A program made the translations under genes and the position numbers. From an uncultured Clostridium sp. (GTDB lineage Bacteria; Bacillota; Clostridia; Peptostreptococcales; Peptostreptococcaceae), in contig CALEBD010000406.1 of the NCBI GenBank assembly GCA_937944945.1, positions 1-64,000 on the forward strand: a stretch of DNA of 64,000 nt, written 5' to 3'. Shown one piece after another: positions 46,001 to 56,806 of this stretch. Below the pieces are notes generated by a model. The model was given only the letters and a program-made list of their open reading frames with translations, was not told the DNA's origin and searched no databases. Positions within the stretch are counted from its first letter, which is position 1; the number at the start of each line of letters is the position of its first letter.

Positions 46001-46586
46001 TGTCTGGACAAACGCTTCTGGAACAGATATTATGAGTTGCTTGTTATATCCATACTTCTATAGTATGCACGTGTATGAACCATAGGTTCAAGAAGATGAA
46101 ACACTGAATGCTGCATACTAGAAAGGAAAATGGTACGCTCCTTCTGTAGCCGAATTCTCAAGAATTATTTACTACAGAGGATATAGTGTATCAGGAAGTA
46201 ATTTCAATACTGGAGATACAGTAAGATAGCCAATTAGCACTTCAGTTTCTAATGGAGGAAGAGTATTAACTACTCCTATATTCTCTATTGCTTATTCTAG
46301 AGCTACTAATTAGTTCCCATCTGTATGGTCTAATATTGTGGGCTCTGGAGATAATGCTGGAGTTAATAACATAACTACTTCTATTAACTCATCTGCTGCT
46401 AATAACTATTCTTATCAAAGGACTTAGCAATATAGTGGAAGCGAATATACTTACCAAAATGAATGGGTTACTGGTAGTTATAATGACCCATCTTACTGGA
46501 ATACTGTTCAATATAACAATGCTTGGAGATTAACTAAACATCAAGGAGTACCGTTTACTAAATTTAATTATTCTAAGAATGGCTAA
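40077..46586 (+). CDS. giant adhesin-like virion protein (2169 aa), TAG read as Gln
   Basis: Single frame of 2170 codons crossed by dozens of TAGs. Domains by eye: N-terminal phage part; repeated beta sandwich domains to about 650; a central KGQGSSAMRYLIWNVTY region (about 770-900); leucine-rich-repeat-like stretch near 1500 (LESLTLRNMTLPTEMDLSKF); an Ig-like domain (DITYSMSGVSTDVATIDQTG, about 1745-1800); and a C-terminal FGE/lectin-like part (WYAPSVAEFSRIIYYRG). LRR, Ig and lectin modules suggest binding to glycans or host surface. It is the largest gene in the window. Confidence 0.8.
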
Positions 46587-47094
46587 TAATTTCATGCAAA
46601 TAAGTCATAATGATCGTTATTATGTAATTAATAAGGATGACTCTTTGAAAACCTTACTCACTCAAGAGGAACTTCTAAAGCTTCCTCTAAGTGTTTGGAA
46701 GGAACTGTTTGAGTTAAAAGATGGAGTATGTTATTTTAGACTTATGCTTCAAGTATTAGAAGCTGTAATAAAAGCCTATGATAAATCTTCAAATGTTAAT
46801 TCTTTTACTTATAATAGAGAAGAGTATTGGTTAGATAAGGCTACTAGAGTAGGACTAAGAAATTTAGTTGATTCTAATCCAGAAGAAATGTCCATAGTTC
46901 TTGGGGATAAAATTATTGAGATGCCTGTTGATAATGCTAAAGATTTTCTATCTCAATTAGAAGTATATGCTGGAAAGTGTTTCGTTACAACTACAAAACA
47001 TCTATAGGCGATAAAAGAACTTAGGACAGTTGAAGATGTTGTAAACTATGATTATACATCTGGATACCCAGATAAGATTACATTAAATGAATGA
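46579..47094 (+). CDS. fibre assembly/virion protein (171 aa)
   Basis: Starts MANNFMQISHNDRYYVIN. The C-terminal half (FLSQLEVYAGKCFVTTTKHLQAIKEL, then DYTSGYPDKITL) is like the tail-fibre-linked phage family containing the L-E-x-YA...C...T..H motif. One TAG within that motif is read as Gln. Overlaps the previous gene by 8 nt. Confidence 0.65.
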
Positions 47095-47686
47095 AAATTT
47101 AGAAAAGGATAAAATATAGCTAGGGGGCGAAAAACCCTAGCTACTTCCTTCTAAATCATTACTTAATACTATAAGTACGGGATTTGAACATAACGATAAG
47201 CCAGTCCCTCCACCTCCTGCGAATCATATTGATTTCATAGAAGGGGATTCTGTGATGACTACTATAAGTACGGGATTTGAACATAACGATAAGCCAGTCC
47301 CTCCACCTCCTGAAATAAATCTAGGTTGTAAGATTCCTAAGAAAAAGAATCCAGATTCGGTCATAGGAAGTATAGATACAGGATTTGGTTGTGATAATTA
47401 GATCGTTATAGATTGTCCCAAACCGAAATATAAAACTCATTTATGTAAAGAAAATTATCTAGGAGAGTTTAAAACAGAATCTGAGAAAACATTAGCTAGA
47501 AATAATCTAGGAGTTTATAGTAAAGAAGAAATAGATAAGATTGTTGGTTAGATTGTAGAAAATAACAACAACAATTTTATTACTAGAAAGGAAGTTCAGA
47601 ATATGATAGCCAACTTAGATTTTGTAGACTCTACACTTAAATCTTATGCAGACTACCAAATACCTAATAATTTATTTAAATTATGA
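47087..47686 (+). CDS. virion protein with repeated Pro-rich motif (199 aa)
   Basis: N-terminal repeats of TISTGFEHNDKPVPPPP (two identical copies 31 codons apart, plus a degenerate third GSIDTGFGCDNQIVIDCPKP), then the anchoring motif ENYLGEFKTESEKTLARNNLG shared with the gene at 32509, then coiled coil. Several TAGs. The repeats may bind a partner; the duplication is recent because the DNA is identical. Confidence 0.7.
47167..47219 (+). repeat. 53-bp direct repeat, copy 1
   Basis: Identical over 53 nt to 47260-47312; period 93 nt (31 codons), in frame, inside the gene at 47087. Confidence 0.95.
47260..47312 (+). repeat. 53-bp direct repeat, copy 2
   Basis: Second identical copy; both encode TISTGFEHNDKPVPPPP. 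Absence of silent differences shows recent duplication or ongoing gene conversion. Confidence 0.95.
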
Positions 47687-48369
47687 GTACAACACGAATT
47701 AAAAGATTATTTCAATCAAAAACCGAATTTGTACCTATTACTCTAGCGGAAGCAGTAGTTGTAAATACTTCTAATCTCCCTGGGCTTTCATCATTAGGGA
47801 TAACAACTCTCGATAAAGTATTGAGAACTACTATGGGAGTAGTTGGAACTAATGCTGCAGATATTGCTAAATTAAAAACTACAGTCCAAGAAATTAATAC
47901 TGCTCTAGAAGGAAAATAGGACAAACTTACTGCTGGTGTAGGTATTACTATATCTCCAGATGGAGTTATTAGTACTACTAATAGCATAGAACTATACAAG
48001 ATAGTTACTTAGCTACCAACAGCATCAAAAGACTGTTTAAATTCTATATATTTAGTTCCTGCAACATCTGGTACAACAGGAAACATTTTTGTTGAGTATA
48101 TTTGTGTCTATGAAAACACATAGGCTAAGTATATTTGGGAAAAAATTGGGGAAGTTCAAACAGATGTAGATTTATCTGGATATGTAACTACAGAAACCTT
48201 TAACTAGACTATCAACACGATTAATGGTTAGCTAGCTAATGCTATAACAGCATAGGATGTTACGACATCAGATGGTAGTGCTAAGGTTGTAGTTAATTAT
48301 ACTATTCCTAGAGATTTATATGACAGTATGGTCGAAACAGATTCCTCAGACCAAGTAATAGGAGGATAA
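47683..48369 (+). CDS. fibre protein (228 aa), TAG read as Gln
   Basis: MSTTRIKRLFQSKTEFVPIT, then AEAVVVNTSNLPGLSS and short coiled coil, ending in AKVVVNYTIPRDLYDSM. Belongs with the next gene: both have an N-terminal block KRLFQSKTEFVP-(I) / KQLKQHGQIFVPQT that looks like the same anchor. Coupled to the upstream gene. Confidence 0.6.
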
Positions 48370-48371
48370 TC

Positions 48372-48794
48372 ATGGAACTAACTATTAAACAACTTAAGCA
48401 ACATGGTTAGATATTCGTTCCTTAGACTACTGCTGAAGCTGTTTTAGTTAAAGATGGTGAGGAAGTTATTACTCTTGATAATATGCTAGAAAGAAAGATT
48501 GAGCAGATTATTACTCCTGCTGGGTCTGGCTTGTAGGCATTTAAACAAGGGTCTAATATAATTCTTGCTCACTCCAATTCCATAACTGCAAATGAATCTC
48601 CTTCTTCAGTAAAAGTAAAATATGATAGCCGAGGACATATAGTTGAAGTAGCCCCAACAAGTGAAATGACTGTAGTTGTAGACCAAGAAGGCTATTTTTA
48701 GTATAATGGTTCAGAAGACCGGAATCTACTTCTGGGGAATGATTTTGGAATAGATGAAGATAATAAAATTATATTAAAATGGAATTATTTATAA
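48372..48794 (+). CDS. fibre protein, short (140 aa), TAG read as Gln
   Basis: Starts MELTIKQLKQHGQIFVPQTTAEAVLVKDG, here cut short by me to its key part: KQLKQHGQIFVPQT. Same N-terminal type as the gene at 47683; beta-rich tail. Four TAGs. Confidence 0.55.
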
Positions 48795-48795
48795 T

Positions 48796-49971
48796 ATGGC
48801 ACTATTAAATTTTGCTAATACCTATGCTGAAATATCTGGCAATCTTTCTTTGCCGGAATCTATTTCTGGGGAATACGTAAAGCTATTCTTTTCTAAAGAC
48901 GGTCACATTATATCTCATGGAAAGGATTTTACTCCCACATTTACTCCTACAGTAAGAGGTTTAGTTCCTATTTCTAGCGGTAAATCCACTGAAATATTTA
49001 GAGGAAATGCTACCTGGGCTGAGATAACAACTACAGACTTACCAATGGCTGAAAATACCTCTGTAAATAACACAACAACCCTATTTACTACTTAGTAGGT
49101 TCATTAGATAATTAATGCTAGCTTTGCTGCTAACGATGCAATGCGGTATAAGGGTACTATTACTTATAGTAATGGAAGCTATACAACACATACTGTTGCT
49201 GGAGTAGAGGTTTAGGGATTCCCTACTAAATGTGAGGTTGGGGATACCTATAGAGTGACTTCTCAGGGAACTTATGCTGGATAGACGTGTTCAGCTGGCG
49301 ACTTACTAATATGTATACAAGACGGAACAGGAAGCAGATTAAACACTGCAGCTTATTGGACAGCTGTAGAAGCAAATATTAACGGATAGGTTAAACACAC
49401 TGTCAACGGTACTTCTATATATGTTTATAGTAATAGTACTAATACATTTACTATTTATGCTCCAACAACTGGTGGTACTTAGGGTTAGGTACTACTTAGT
49501 AATGGTAGTGCTGCTCCTACTTGGGCTGCACAATCTACTTTAGTAGTAGGAGAAGCTAAGAAGGTTAGTAATGCATTGTCACTTGGTGTAGGCTTAACTT
49601 TTGGAACTACTGGAGTTACTTATAATGGTAGTGCAGCTAGAACAATATCTCTAGTAGCCGCAACTACTACTACTATAGGAGGAGTAATTGTAGACAAAGA
49701 CTCTAAGAATAAAACGATTTCTGTTACTAGCGCTGGAAGCATTTATTTAACTAAACAGAATATTATTAACGCTTTAGGTTACGACCCAGCTACAAAGGAT
49801 TCATGGAGACCTATTACTATTGGAGGTGTATCAATCGGAGACAAGACGTTAAACTTCGTACCATCTGAAGATGTTTATTTAAAAGAAGACTCTAACGGGG
49901 ACGATATACAAGATATTAGTTTTGGAATAAGCTGGTATAATATCAGTACTAAAAAATACGAAACAGCATAA
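48796..49971 (+). CDS. fibre protein (391 aa), TAG read as Gln
   Basis: Gly/Thr/Ser-rich beta repeats, including GLVPISSGKSTEIFRGNATW and GGVIVDKDSKNKTIS elements that are common in phage fibre shafts. Repeat-like strings of NGTSIYVYSNS and SLGVGLTFGTTGVTYNGSAA. Ends with a shaft tip-like region. No enzymatic motif seen. Confidence 0.65.
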
Positions 49972-49974
49972 TCT

Positions 49975-51246
49975 ATGAAGATAGCATACAATCCTACTAC
50001 GGCAGCAGCTTTAACGACTGCTCCCAATAATAATGATATAACCTTTGACTTAAAGGGCTTAAATATCTTTACTAGAGGGATAAAGTTTAAAGGAACAGAT
50101 ACTACTTACTCAGTATTTAAAAAACATACTTCTAGTGGAAGTGGAGGTTATAACGGATTGGTGCCTGTCCCTTCATATACTGCAACAAATGTTAGATTTT
50201 TAAGGGAAGATGGCACCTGGTCCATACCTGCGGCTGCGGCATTCATTTATACCCAATTAACTAATCAAGATCTAGATGATTACTTAGACGAAGGGAGATG
50301 GTACTATGCTAGCGGTGGTAATACCACAACGAACAAACCTAGTGGAGTAGATGCATATGAATTATATGTTGGTCGAAATGCTGGTGGTTATCGTTATTAG
50401 AAGTTAATTACTTCTAATGGTCTGATATGGTTTAGGTACCATTATTCTTCTGCTTGGAAAACTTGGGTTAGATGGTATACAGACATGAATACTGATTAGA
50501 AAGTATTGTAGTCTGCTACCACTACCTCAAATTATAGACCTCTTGCTTTAGGTTATACTAACACAAGTACCACTGCTGATTTAGGTGCTAGTGTTACTTA
50601 GCAAGTTTATGTAACTACAACAATATATGCTCGGCCTAGTACAGGTAGTCTATGGGCTAATAAATTGTACTCAGGTGGAAAACCAGTTCTTACAGAACAT
50701 CAATCATTAGCTAATTACGTTACATTAAATACTGCACAAACTATAACTGGGGCTAAGACATTCACAGTTAATGTTACAGCAGCAGGTTATAAAAAGACTA
50801 ATTCTTCTGACTCTTATGTATTGTTGGGTGGAGGAGGACATAAAGCTGTATCCGACTTTATGTTAAAAACAGAAGAATTATCTAACAATCTCACAACCAT
50901 TACTAAATCGTTAAATGTTACACAAGCATGGATGGATACGGGAATAACATCTACTAACCTTCCTGCTAATGGAACTTATATAGTATAGGTACAAGTTAGT
51001 GCTAACGATAATACAGGAGCTATGTGGCATTGCTATAATTCTGGTGTAATGAGTTGGTATAGAGATGGTACTAATGATACAGACACCGATGAAATTATCC
51101 TTCACCGTTCTGGTCATGCTTATGGAAAAACAATTTACTTAAGAACTGTTATGCAAAGTTCTGGAGTTTTAAAATTATAGATAGGTGCAAGTGCTGGCAT
51201 AGGCGCTGCTTACACTTATACATTTAAATTTAAGAGGATAATATGA
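49975..51246 (+). CDS. fibre protein (423 aa), TAG read as Gln
   Basis: Starts MKIAYNPTTAAALTTAPN; contains GYNGLVPVPSYTATNVRFLR (shaft motif), a YxxGRxxGGY knob near residue 135 and a TAQTITGAKTFTVNVTAAG repeat as in tail-fibre shafts, with a C-terminal beta domain. Ends in an overlap (ATGATAA) with the next gene. Confidence 0.65.
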
Positions 51247-54200
51247 TAAAAGTTAAAGATGGATATGCAAAACTTATAGGAACCACATATCAAGGAAGCG
51301 CTACACAAGTCCTTCTTAGCAACGGAGGAGACTTAGAGTACTCTGCTTCAAGCAAAGCCAGCACCCTAGTTCAACGAAACGCCAGCTAGCATATTTACGC
51401 TACTTATTTTAACTCAGCTATTTCTGATGAAGCGTTAACAGATATTGGTTCCGTATATGTAAGAAATACTTCTGATACCTTTATTAGAAGAGTGAGTAAG
51501 ACTTAGTTTTATTCAATTTTAGATAATAAGTTTGTAACTCTTGACACTACTCAAAGTATTACAGGAGCAAAGACTTTTTCTACTAGTGTTAGATTTGTTA
51601 GTAATGCTAGTATTATATAGAACTAGAATGATACTAGTAACTATACTACTATACTGAAATGGTATAAAAATGGTGCATCTAGGAATACCTACGACCCTTC
51701 TATAGGACAGCATAATACTGGAGGAGATGGAAATGGCTCTATCTGCATACTTCCGTATCCTACAGCAACTAGTCCTTGGGGTGGAACGGTAGGTCTGTTT
51801 ATAAGTAAAGGGGTTTTAAAATTAGATGGTAAATCAGTCGCACTAGCTGAGAATTACTATACTAAAACTGAATCCGATGAGAGATATGTGAATGTAACTG
51901 GAGATACTATGACTGGACCTCTAATAGTAAAAGCTGCTATAACAGGAACTCAGTTAATATCTACTATTGCTACAGGTACCTCTCCATTAAAGGTAACTAG
52001 CACAACTGTTGTTTCTAACCTAAATTCAGACTTATTAGACGGGTTACATGAAACTTCATTCTTTAGAGCTAGAGGAGATTAGTCCATAGCAAGTTCTGTT
52101 CCTACAACTACCGAATTAGCAAATAATAATAATTTATGTGGTAGCTGGAATGTAAAGTATACAGGAGCTTCTGGACACCTAGTATAGTTTAATACTGGAA
52201 GTGGAAGTACCAGATATATGTAGTTCTACTCTATGTATTCTGGAAGTTTGTATTGGAGAAATAGTACAGACTCAACTTTGAATACAAAATCATGGAAAAC
52301 TATTGTAGATAGTTCTAATTATACTGCCTATGTAAATCCAGCTAATTTCGTAACATCTCTTGGAACTAATGGAAACTATGTAACCTGGACTAAAAATGGT
52401 ACTACTAATAACTTAACAGTTCCCTTTGCTACTACTTCTAACGTATTAAATAACCTAGGAAATAGAACAGCTATATCTGGAACTACTGTTGGATAGAGTG
52501 GGCTTAGGTTGTACGAAGTTTATAATAATGGTTATCCAGTAAACTTCGGTAATGTTTTAAATATTGGTGGGCGAGGTTATGGAGAACTTTTGTTTTAGTG
52601 GACTTGGGATAGTAATCCTGGACATTTGTACTACAGAAGTAAAAGAGATGTGGCTTCATAGGCTTGGAGTAATTGGGTTACTATACTAGATAATAATAAC
52701 TATTCTTCTACTCTAGATGGTAGATATGTAACTCTTGCTACAAACTAGACAGTTAGTGGAATTAAAACTTTCAGTACACAATAGAAATTTACTGTAGCGA
52801 CTGGAACATCTCCTTTCACAGTATCTTCTACTACTGTTGTTTCTAACCTAAATGCTGATATGCTAGATGGATGGCATCTAAATTATATACTAAAAGATGG
52901 ATTTGTCACAAGTTCCACGTCTGGACTTTCGTCGTATTGGAGAAAGGTGTGGGACATAACATTAAATAATTAGTATAATGATGTTGACATTAATCTTCTT
53001 GTGCATTCAGCTTATAATTCGTAGTGGGGAATAATATCTTTTAAATTAAGATAGAATGGAACTGGAACCGCAAAGAATATATCTGCTTACCTGGCTGAAG
53101 TTGTAGGAAATATACCACTAGATAGATTCAGATTATACTATAACAATAGTAGTGGATTATGTTAGCTATGGTGCAATCCAAGTGGTAAGTATAACGTCTA
53201 TAACTATAGAGTTCTAGCTAAGACTTGGAGAGTAGGTACTGAGGTTGCTACTCTTGGGACATTTTATACTGGTTAGACTTCCACAGCACAGTCTCTTCCT
53301 TCTGATAGTTATGTTTCTATGGCTGGAATAACTATAGTTAATACGGCTGCAAAGGTTGCTAATACCCTAACATTTTCTGCAGGAAAATTTTCTTCTAAAA
53401 CGTATAACGGAAGTTCTGCAATAACAGTTAATGTTCCGACTCGCACTAGTCATTTAACAAATGATAGTGGATTCTGGACTGGAACAAGATATTGGGCTAA
53501 CATAGCAGTATCTACTTCTTCTAGTACTGGTACTTCCCCTACATTTAGTACTGCCTATACTTCAAATTGGTTTAGAAGTACTGGATCTACGGGATGGTAT
53601 TCTCAGACTTATGGTGGTGGATGGTATATGTCCGACAGTACTTGGATTAGAACCTATGGGAGTAAATCGGTTTATCAAAATACTGGATAGATAAGAACAG
53701 ATGGATATTTAGTTACTAATGGGGGAATTACTGTAGGAGCTACTTCTCCGAATAATGGTACTTATAAATCACATGTTACTGGAAACTCATGGTCTTCTGG
53801 ATATATTAGAGCAGGTGCTGGTTTTTATCATAATTCAGTAAATAGTAATAGCTATGTATTGTTAGCTGGAGGCTCCTACAAATCATTAGCGGACTTCGTC
53901 AAGGGTAATGCTGGTGCCTCAAATAGAGGAGTATATGTAACTAATGGAACTGTTACTGCTATGACATATTACTTAAATGCTACAGTTAACTCTGGAGCAT
54001 CTGGCAAACTAGCTTATTATAGCGGTACTAACTCTATTGACGACTATACTAATACTATAGGATCTTCATCGACTCCTATATATATTAATAATGGAATTCC
54101 TAATGCAGCCAACAGTTATAAAGTTGTGAACAGTGGTCATTATTTTAGCGCTTTTGGTATAAGCGGATATATTTATGTAATTAGATATGGTTAGGTGGTA

Positions 54201-54437
54201 TGTGTATCTATAAATATGTCTTCAGGTGGGAACGGGTCTACGGGAACAACTACCCTTTTAACTAATCTCCCATCAGCTGTTTATACAACTGGATAGTCTG
54301 CTTCTAAAGGTGGTGGGTCAGCCCTTAGATAGGCCACTTTTTATGTTTCTGGAACAACGTTATATGTTTATTCTTACCAAGCAAATTAGTTACCAAATAA
54401 AGTGTCTTTTACATACATAACTAATACTCTAAGATAA
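51243..54437 (+). CDS. large tail-fibre protein (1064 aa), TAG read as Gln
   Basis: Fibre shaft repeats: D-T-T-Q-S-I-T-G-A-K-T-F, NYYTKTESDERYVNVTGDTMTGP, two VVSNLNSDLLDGLHETSFFR-like stretches (cut here at VVSNLN), and NLNADMLDGWH. The TMTGPL and LLDG elements are typical of long side fibres. Gene carries many TAGs. Last gene of the fibre block; about 70 nt without a gene follow. Confidence 0.75.
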
Positions 54438-54506
54438 TTAATAAATTTTAACTTTTAAAATAGTTTATATTTATTTAGTTTAGTATAAACCAAAAATTAA
54501 TGATTT

Positions 54507-54959
54507 ATGACGTTAAATGATGTATTGACAAAACAAAATGTAATCACCAAGATTATTCTTAAGGATGGTGATAAGGAACTCTCAAAAGAGTTAAAGGTAA
54601 AGATTATGCGCATTAGAATGGCTTATAATAAAATTAAGAAGCAATTCGATGATGATACTCAAGAATTTACAAATCAGATTATATCTGATGAACTTAGAGA
54701 ATTAGCTAATAAATCCGAAAGGACTCTGGAAGAAGAAGCAAGATTCAATGAACTCAACGATAAAACTAATTCTGAATACCAAGAATATCTTATTCAGAAG
54801 GGCTTAGAGGAAGTTAAAGATACACCAGATGATGTAATCACCATGGAAGAGTATTCAGATATTCTAGATGTTAATTCCGGAAATGATGTAGAAATTAACG
54901 GAAATTCTGTTAAGGCTGCAGACTTAATGGAAATTGTATTTGACTTATTTGTAAAATAA
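54507..54959 (+). CDS. conserved virion-type protein (150 aa)
   Basis: Starts MTLNDVLTKQNVITKIILKD; mostly charged helices with acidic C-terminal half (EEYSDILDVNSGNDVEING). No TAG. First gene after the fibre block; possible chaperone or capsid protein. Confidence 0.6.
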   Translation: MTLNDVLTKQNVITKIILKDGDKELSKELKVKIMRIRMAYNKIKKQFDDDTQEFTNQIISDELRELANKSERTLEEEARFNELNDKTNSEYQEYLIQKGLEEVKDTPDDVITMEEYSDILDVNSGNDVEINGNSVKAADLMEIVFDLFVK

Positions 54960-54965
54960 TAATTT

Positions 54966-55265
54966 ATGGAAATTGTAAAGTAGAATGAATCCTACCAAAT
55001 CTCAGAAACAAGAGAAAATGGGCAACACATGATAGGAACTGTGAGTAAGGATGTTAACGGAGTACTTAGTATTAATTTCAATCTCCTTACTGCAGGAGAA
55101 CTAAGTGATGAACATATTGGAGATGCCAACTATTATATGGCTGAAGGAGCTTCAAATGTGTCTATTAACTTTAGCGTTGCAGAACCTAATAGAGATGACT
55201 TTATGACTTATATGGATACAGTATTTGACACTGTTTTAAACTTCTTTTAGACAGAAGATAAATAA
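54966..55265 (+). CDS. hypothetical protein (99 aa), TAG read as Gln
   Basis: MEIVKQNESYQISETRENG, beta-rich; the C-terminal NRDDFMTYMDTVFDTVLNFF is helical. Two TAGs. Function unknown. Confidence 0.6.
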
Positions 55266-55291
55266 ACTTAATATGGGAAGAAAGAAACCTA

Positions 55292-55495
55292 ATGTACCAA
55301 GAGCCGGAGTCAAAATTTGAGCATCTTTCAGATTGTGCTGAACAAATCGTTAAGCATGGAAAGAAATTGATGCATTGTTTATCAGAACTAGAAAGTAAAT
55401 CTGGTGAACACTACATGGAAAGATACGGAAAACGTAGACGTGGAGGAATGAGAGATTCTGACTACGACGACGAGGACTACCCAAGATACTATTGA
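55292..55495 (+). CDS. small protein with basic Arg/Gly and acidic tail (67 aa)
   Basis: MYQEPESKFEHLSDCAEQIV, then helices and a low-complexity end (GKRRRGGMRDSDYDDEDYPRYY). A short open frame at 55274 (MGRKKPNVPRAGVKI) overlaps its start in another frame and could be a coupling leader. Unknown. Confidence 0.55.
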   Translation: MYQEPESKFEHLSDCAEQIVKHGKKLMHCLSELESKSGEHYMERYGKRRRGGMRDSDYDDEDYPRYY

Positions 55496-55496
55496 T

Positions 55497-55898
55497 ATGA
55501 GAGCAGCTTTGGATATGTATGACGATATGCCAAAGTATATGCGTAAGTACTTACAAAACTACGGTTGGCATTTCAATAAGGCTTTGTGTTCATACGCTAT
55601 TTCTTTTATGAAGAAGGGAGGAAAATCCCTAGAGCCAGTATCCAAAGAATACATTGATAAGGTATTAACGTAGAATAACATTAAACTAGAAAATAATGTT
55701 GGCTATGATTATGTATTTGTTGGCAATATGTGTAAGGCTGATTATTACGGAAGTAGTATAACAGATGAAAGGCATTTTGCTCTTTACATTAAAGATACCA
55801 TAGACGATGAAGACGCTGGAGATGGTACTACTATGAGAAGATGGTATGCTACTATGGTAGCTAACGGAACTATGGTAGACTGGGAGGATGTGATATGA
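55497..55898 (+). CDS. conserved phage protein (133 aa)
   Basis: MRAALDMYDDMPKYMRKYLQ; conserved NYGWHFNKALCSYA element near residue 22, one TAG read as Gln. Unknown; position suggests virion association. Confidence 0.6.
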
Positions 55899-56287
55899 CA
55901 CATTTCAGAGTATTGTTTGAGAAATACGATTGGGATATAGAAGTTTGCATAATTGTAGAAAATCCCAATGTTCAATACATTTTGAGTAGATTAGAGGATT
56001 TGGGATGTCCAGACGATGTTTTACATAGGGCAGCTTCTAGGATAGAGGATTACGAAAATTCAGGTTTTACGTTTACTAACCAAGAAGAACACAAAAGCAT
56101 CATAGTTATAAATAGACCTGATTCCGCTGAGGAATTTATAGATACTTATAACCATGAAAAGAATCATGTTGAAATGCATATATGTAAAGAGTTTGGTATT
56201 GACCCATATTCTGAAAAAGCTGCTTATCTAAGTGGTTAGTTGGCAAAAAAGTTATTTAAGGCTCAGCTTAAAAACTGGATAAAATAA
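55895..56287 (+). CDS. HExxH metallopeptidase-like protein (130 aa)
   Basis: HEKNH at residues 87-91, E107 in SEKAAYLSG may be the third ligand: a zincin-type signature with Gly-rich end. One TAG is read as Gln just after. Possible virion protease or lysis helper; the target is unknown. Confidence 0.55.
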
Positions 56288-56299
56288 CTCTATATAATT

Positions 56300-56345
56300 A
56301 ATAGGAGAATTTTCCGAGATTGGGAAGTTCTCCTATTTTTGTTTT
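56300..56345 (+). terminator. rho-independent terminator
   Basis: AATAGGAGAA/TTCTCCTATT stem with an inner TTTCC/GGGAA pairing, followed by TTTGTTTT. Lies 13 nt after the peptidase gene and separates it from the M15 gene. Confidence 0.85.
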
Positions 56346-56400
56346 GGTAAATCTGTAATTATGATTATATATTACTGTGAACACATAAACATATAATCTT

Positions 56401-56805
56401 ATGAAATTTTTTACTATTGAAGAATTAACGAAAAGCACTACTGCTTAGTAGAAGGGAATCAAGAATGTTCCTTCTAAAGAGGAAGAGCAAAATTTGATAG
56501 CTCTTATTGAAAATGTTTTAGATCCTCTTAGAGAGGCATATGGGAAGCCAATCGTTGTTACTAGTGGATATAGATGTCCAGCCCTAAACAAGGCTGTAGG
56601 AGGAGCTAGTAATAGTCAGCACATGACTGGATAGGCTGCCGATATACGTACAGTTTTAGATACTAAATCGGAAAATAAAAAGTTATTTGATTTAGCTCAA
56701 AAATTGAAATTACCATTCGATTAGTTAATAGATGAACATAACTTAGATTGGATTCACATAAGTTATTCTAATAGAAACAGAAGACAAGTACTGACTATAA
56801 AATAA
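56401..56805 (+). CDS. M15-type D-Ala-D-Ala peptidase, probable endolysin
   Basis: 134 aa. H74-x6-D81 in SQHMTG-Q-AADIR with the Gln from TAG, and H119 in WIHISY, the zinc ligands of peptidase M15 (Peptidase_M15_3). The SGYRCPALN motif precedes. Cuts peptide cross-links of the host wall; acts late as endolysin. It follows a terminator and has its own leader. Confidence 0.85.
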
Positions 56806-56806
56806 T

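Noticed and set aside
47167..47312. CRISPR-like repeat pair
   Set aside because: Only two long identical copies in frame within a coding gene; the spacing is part of the protein repeat, no array.
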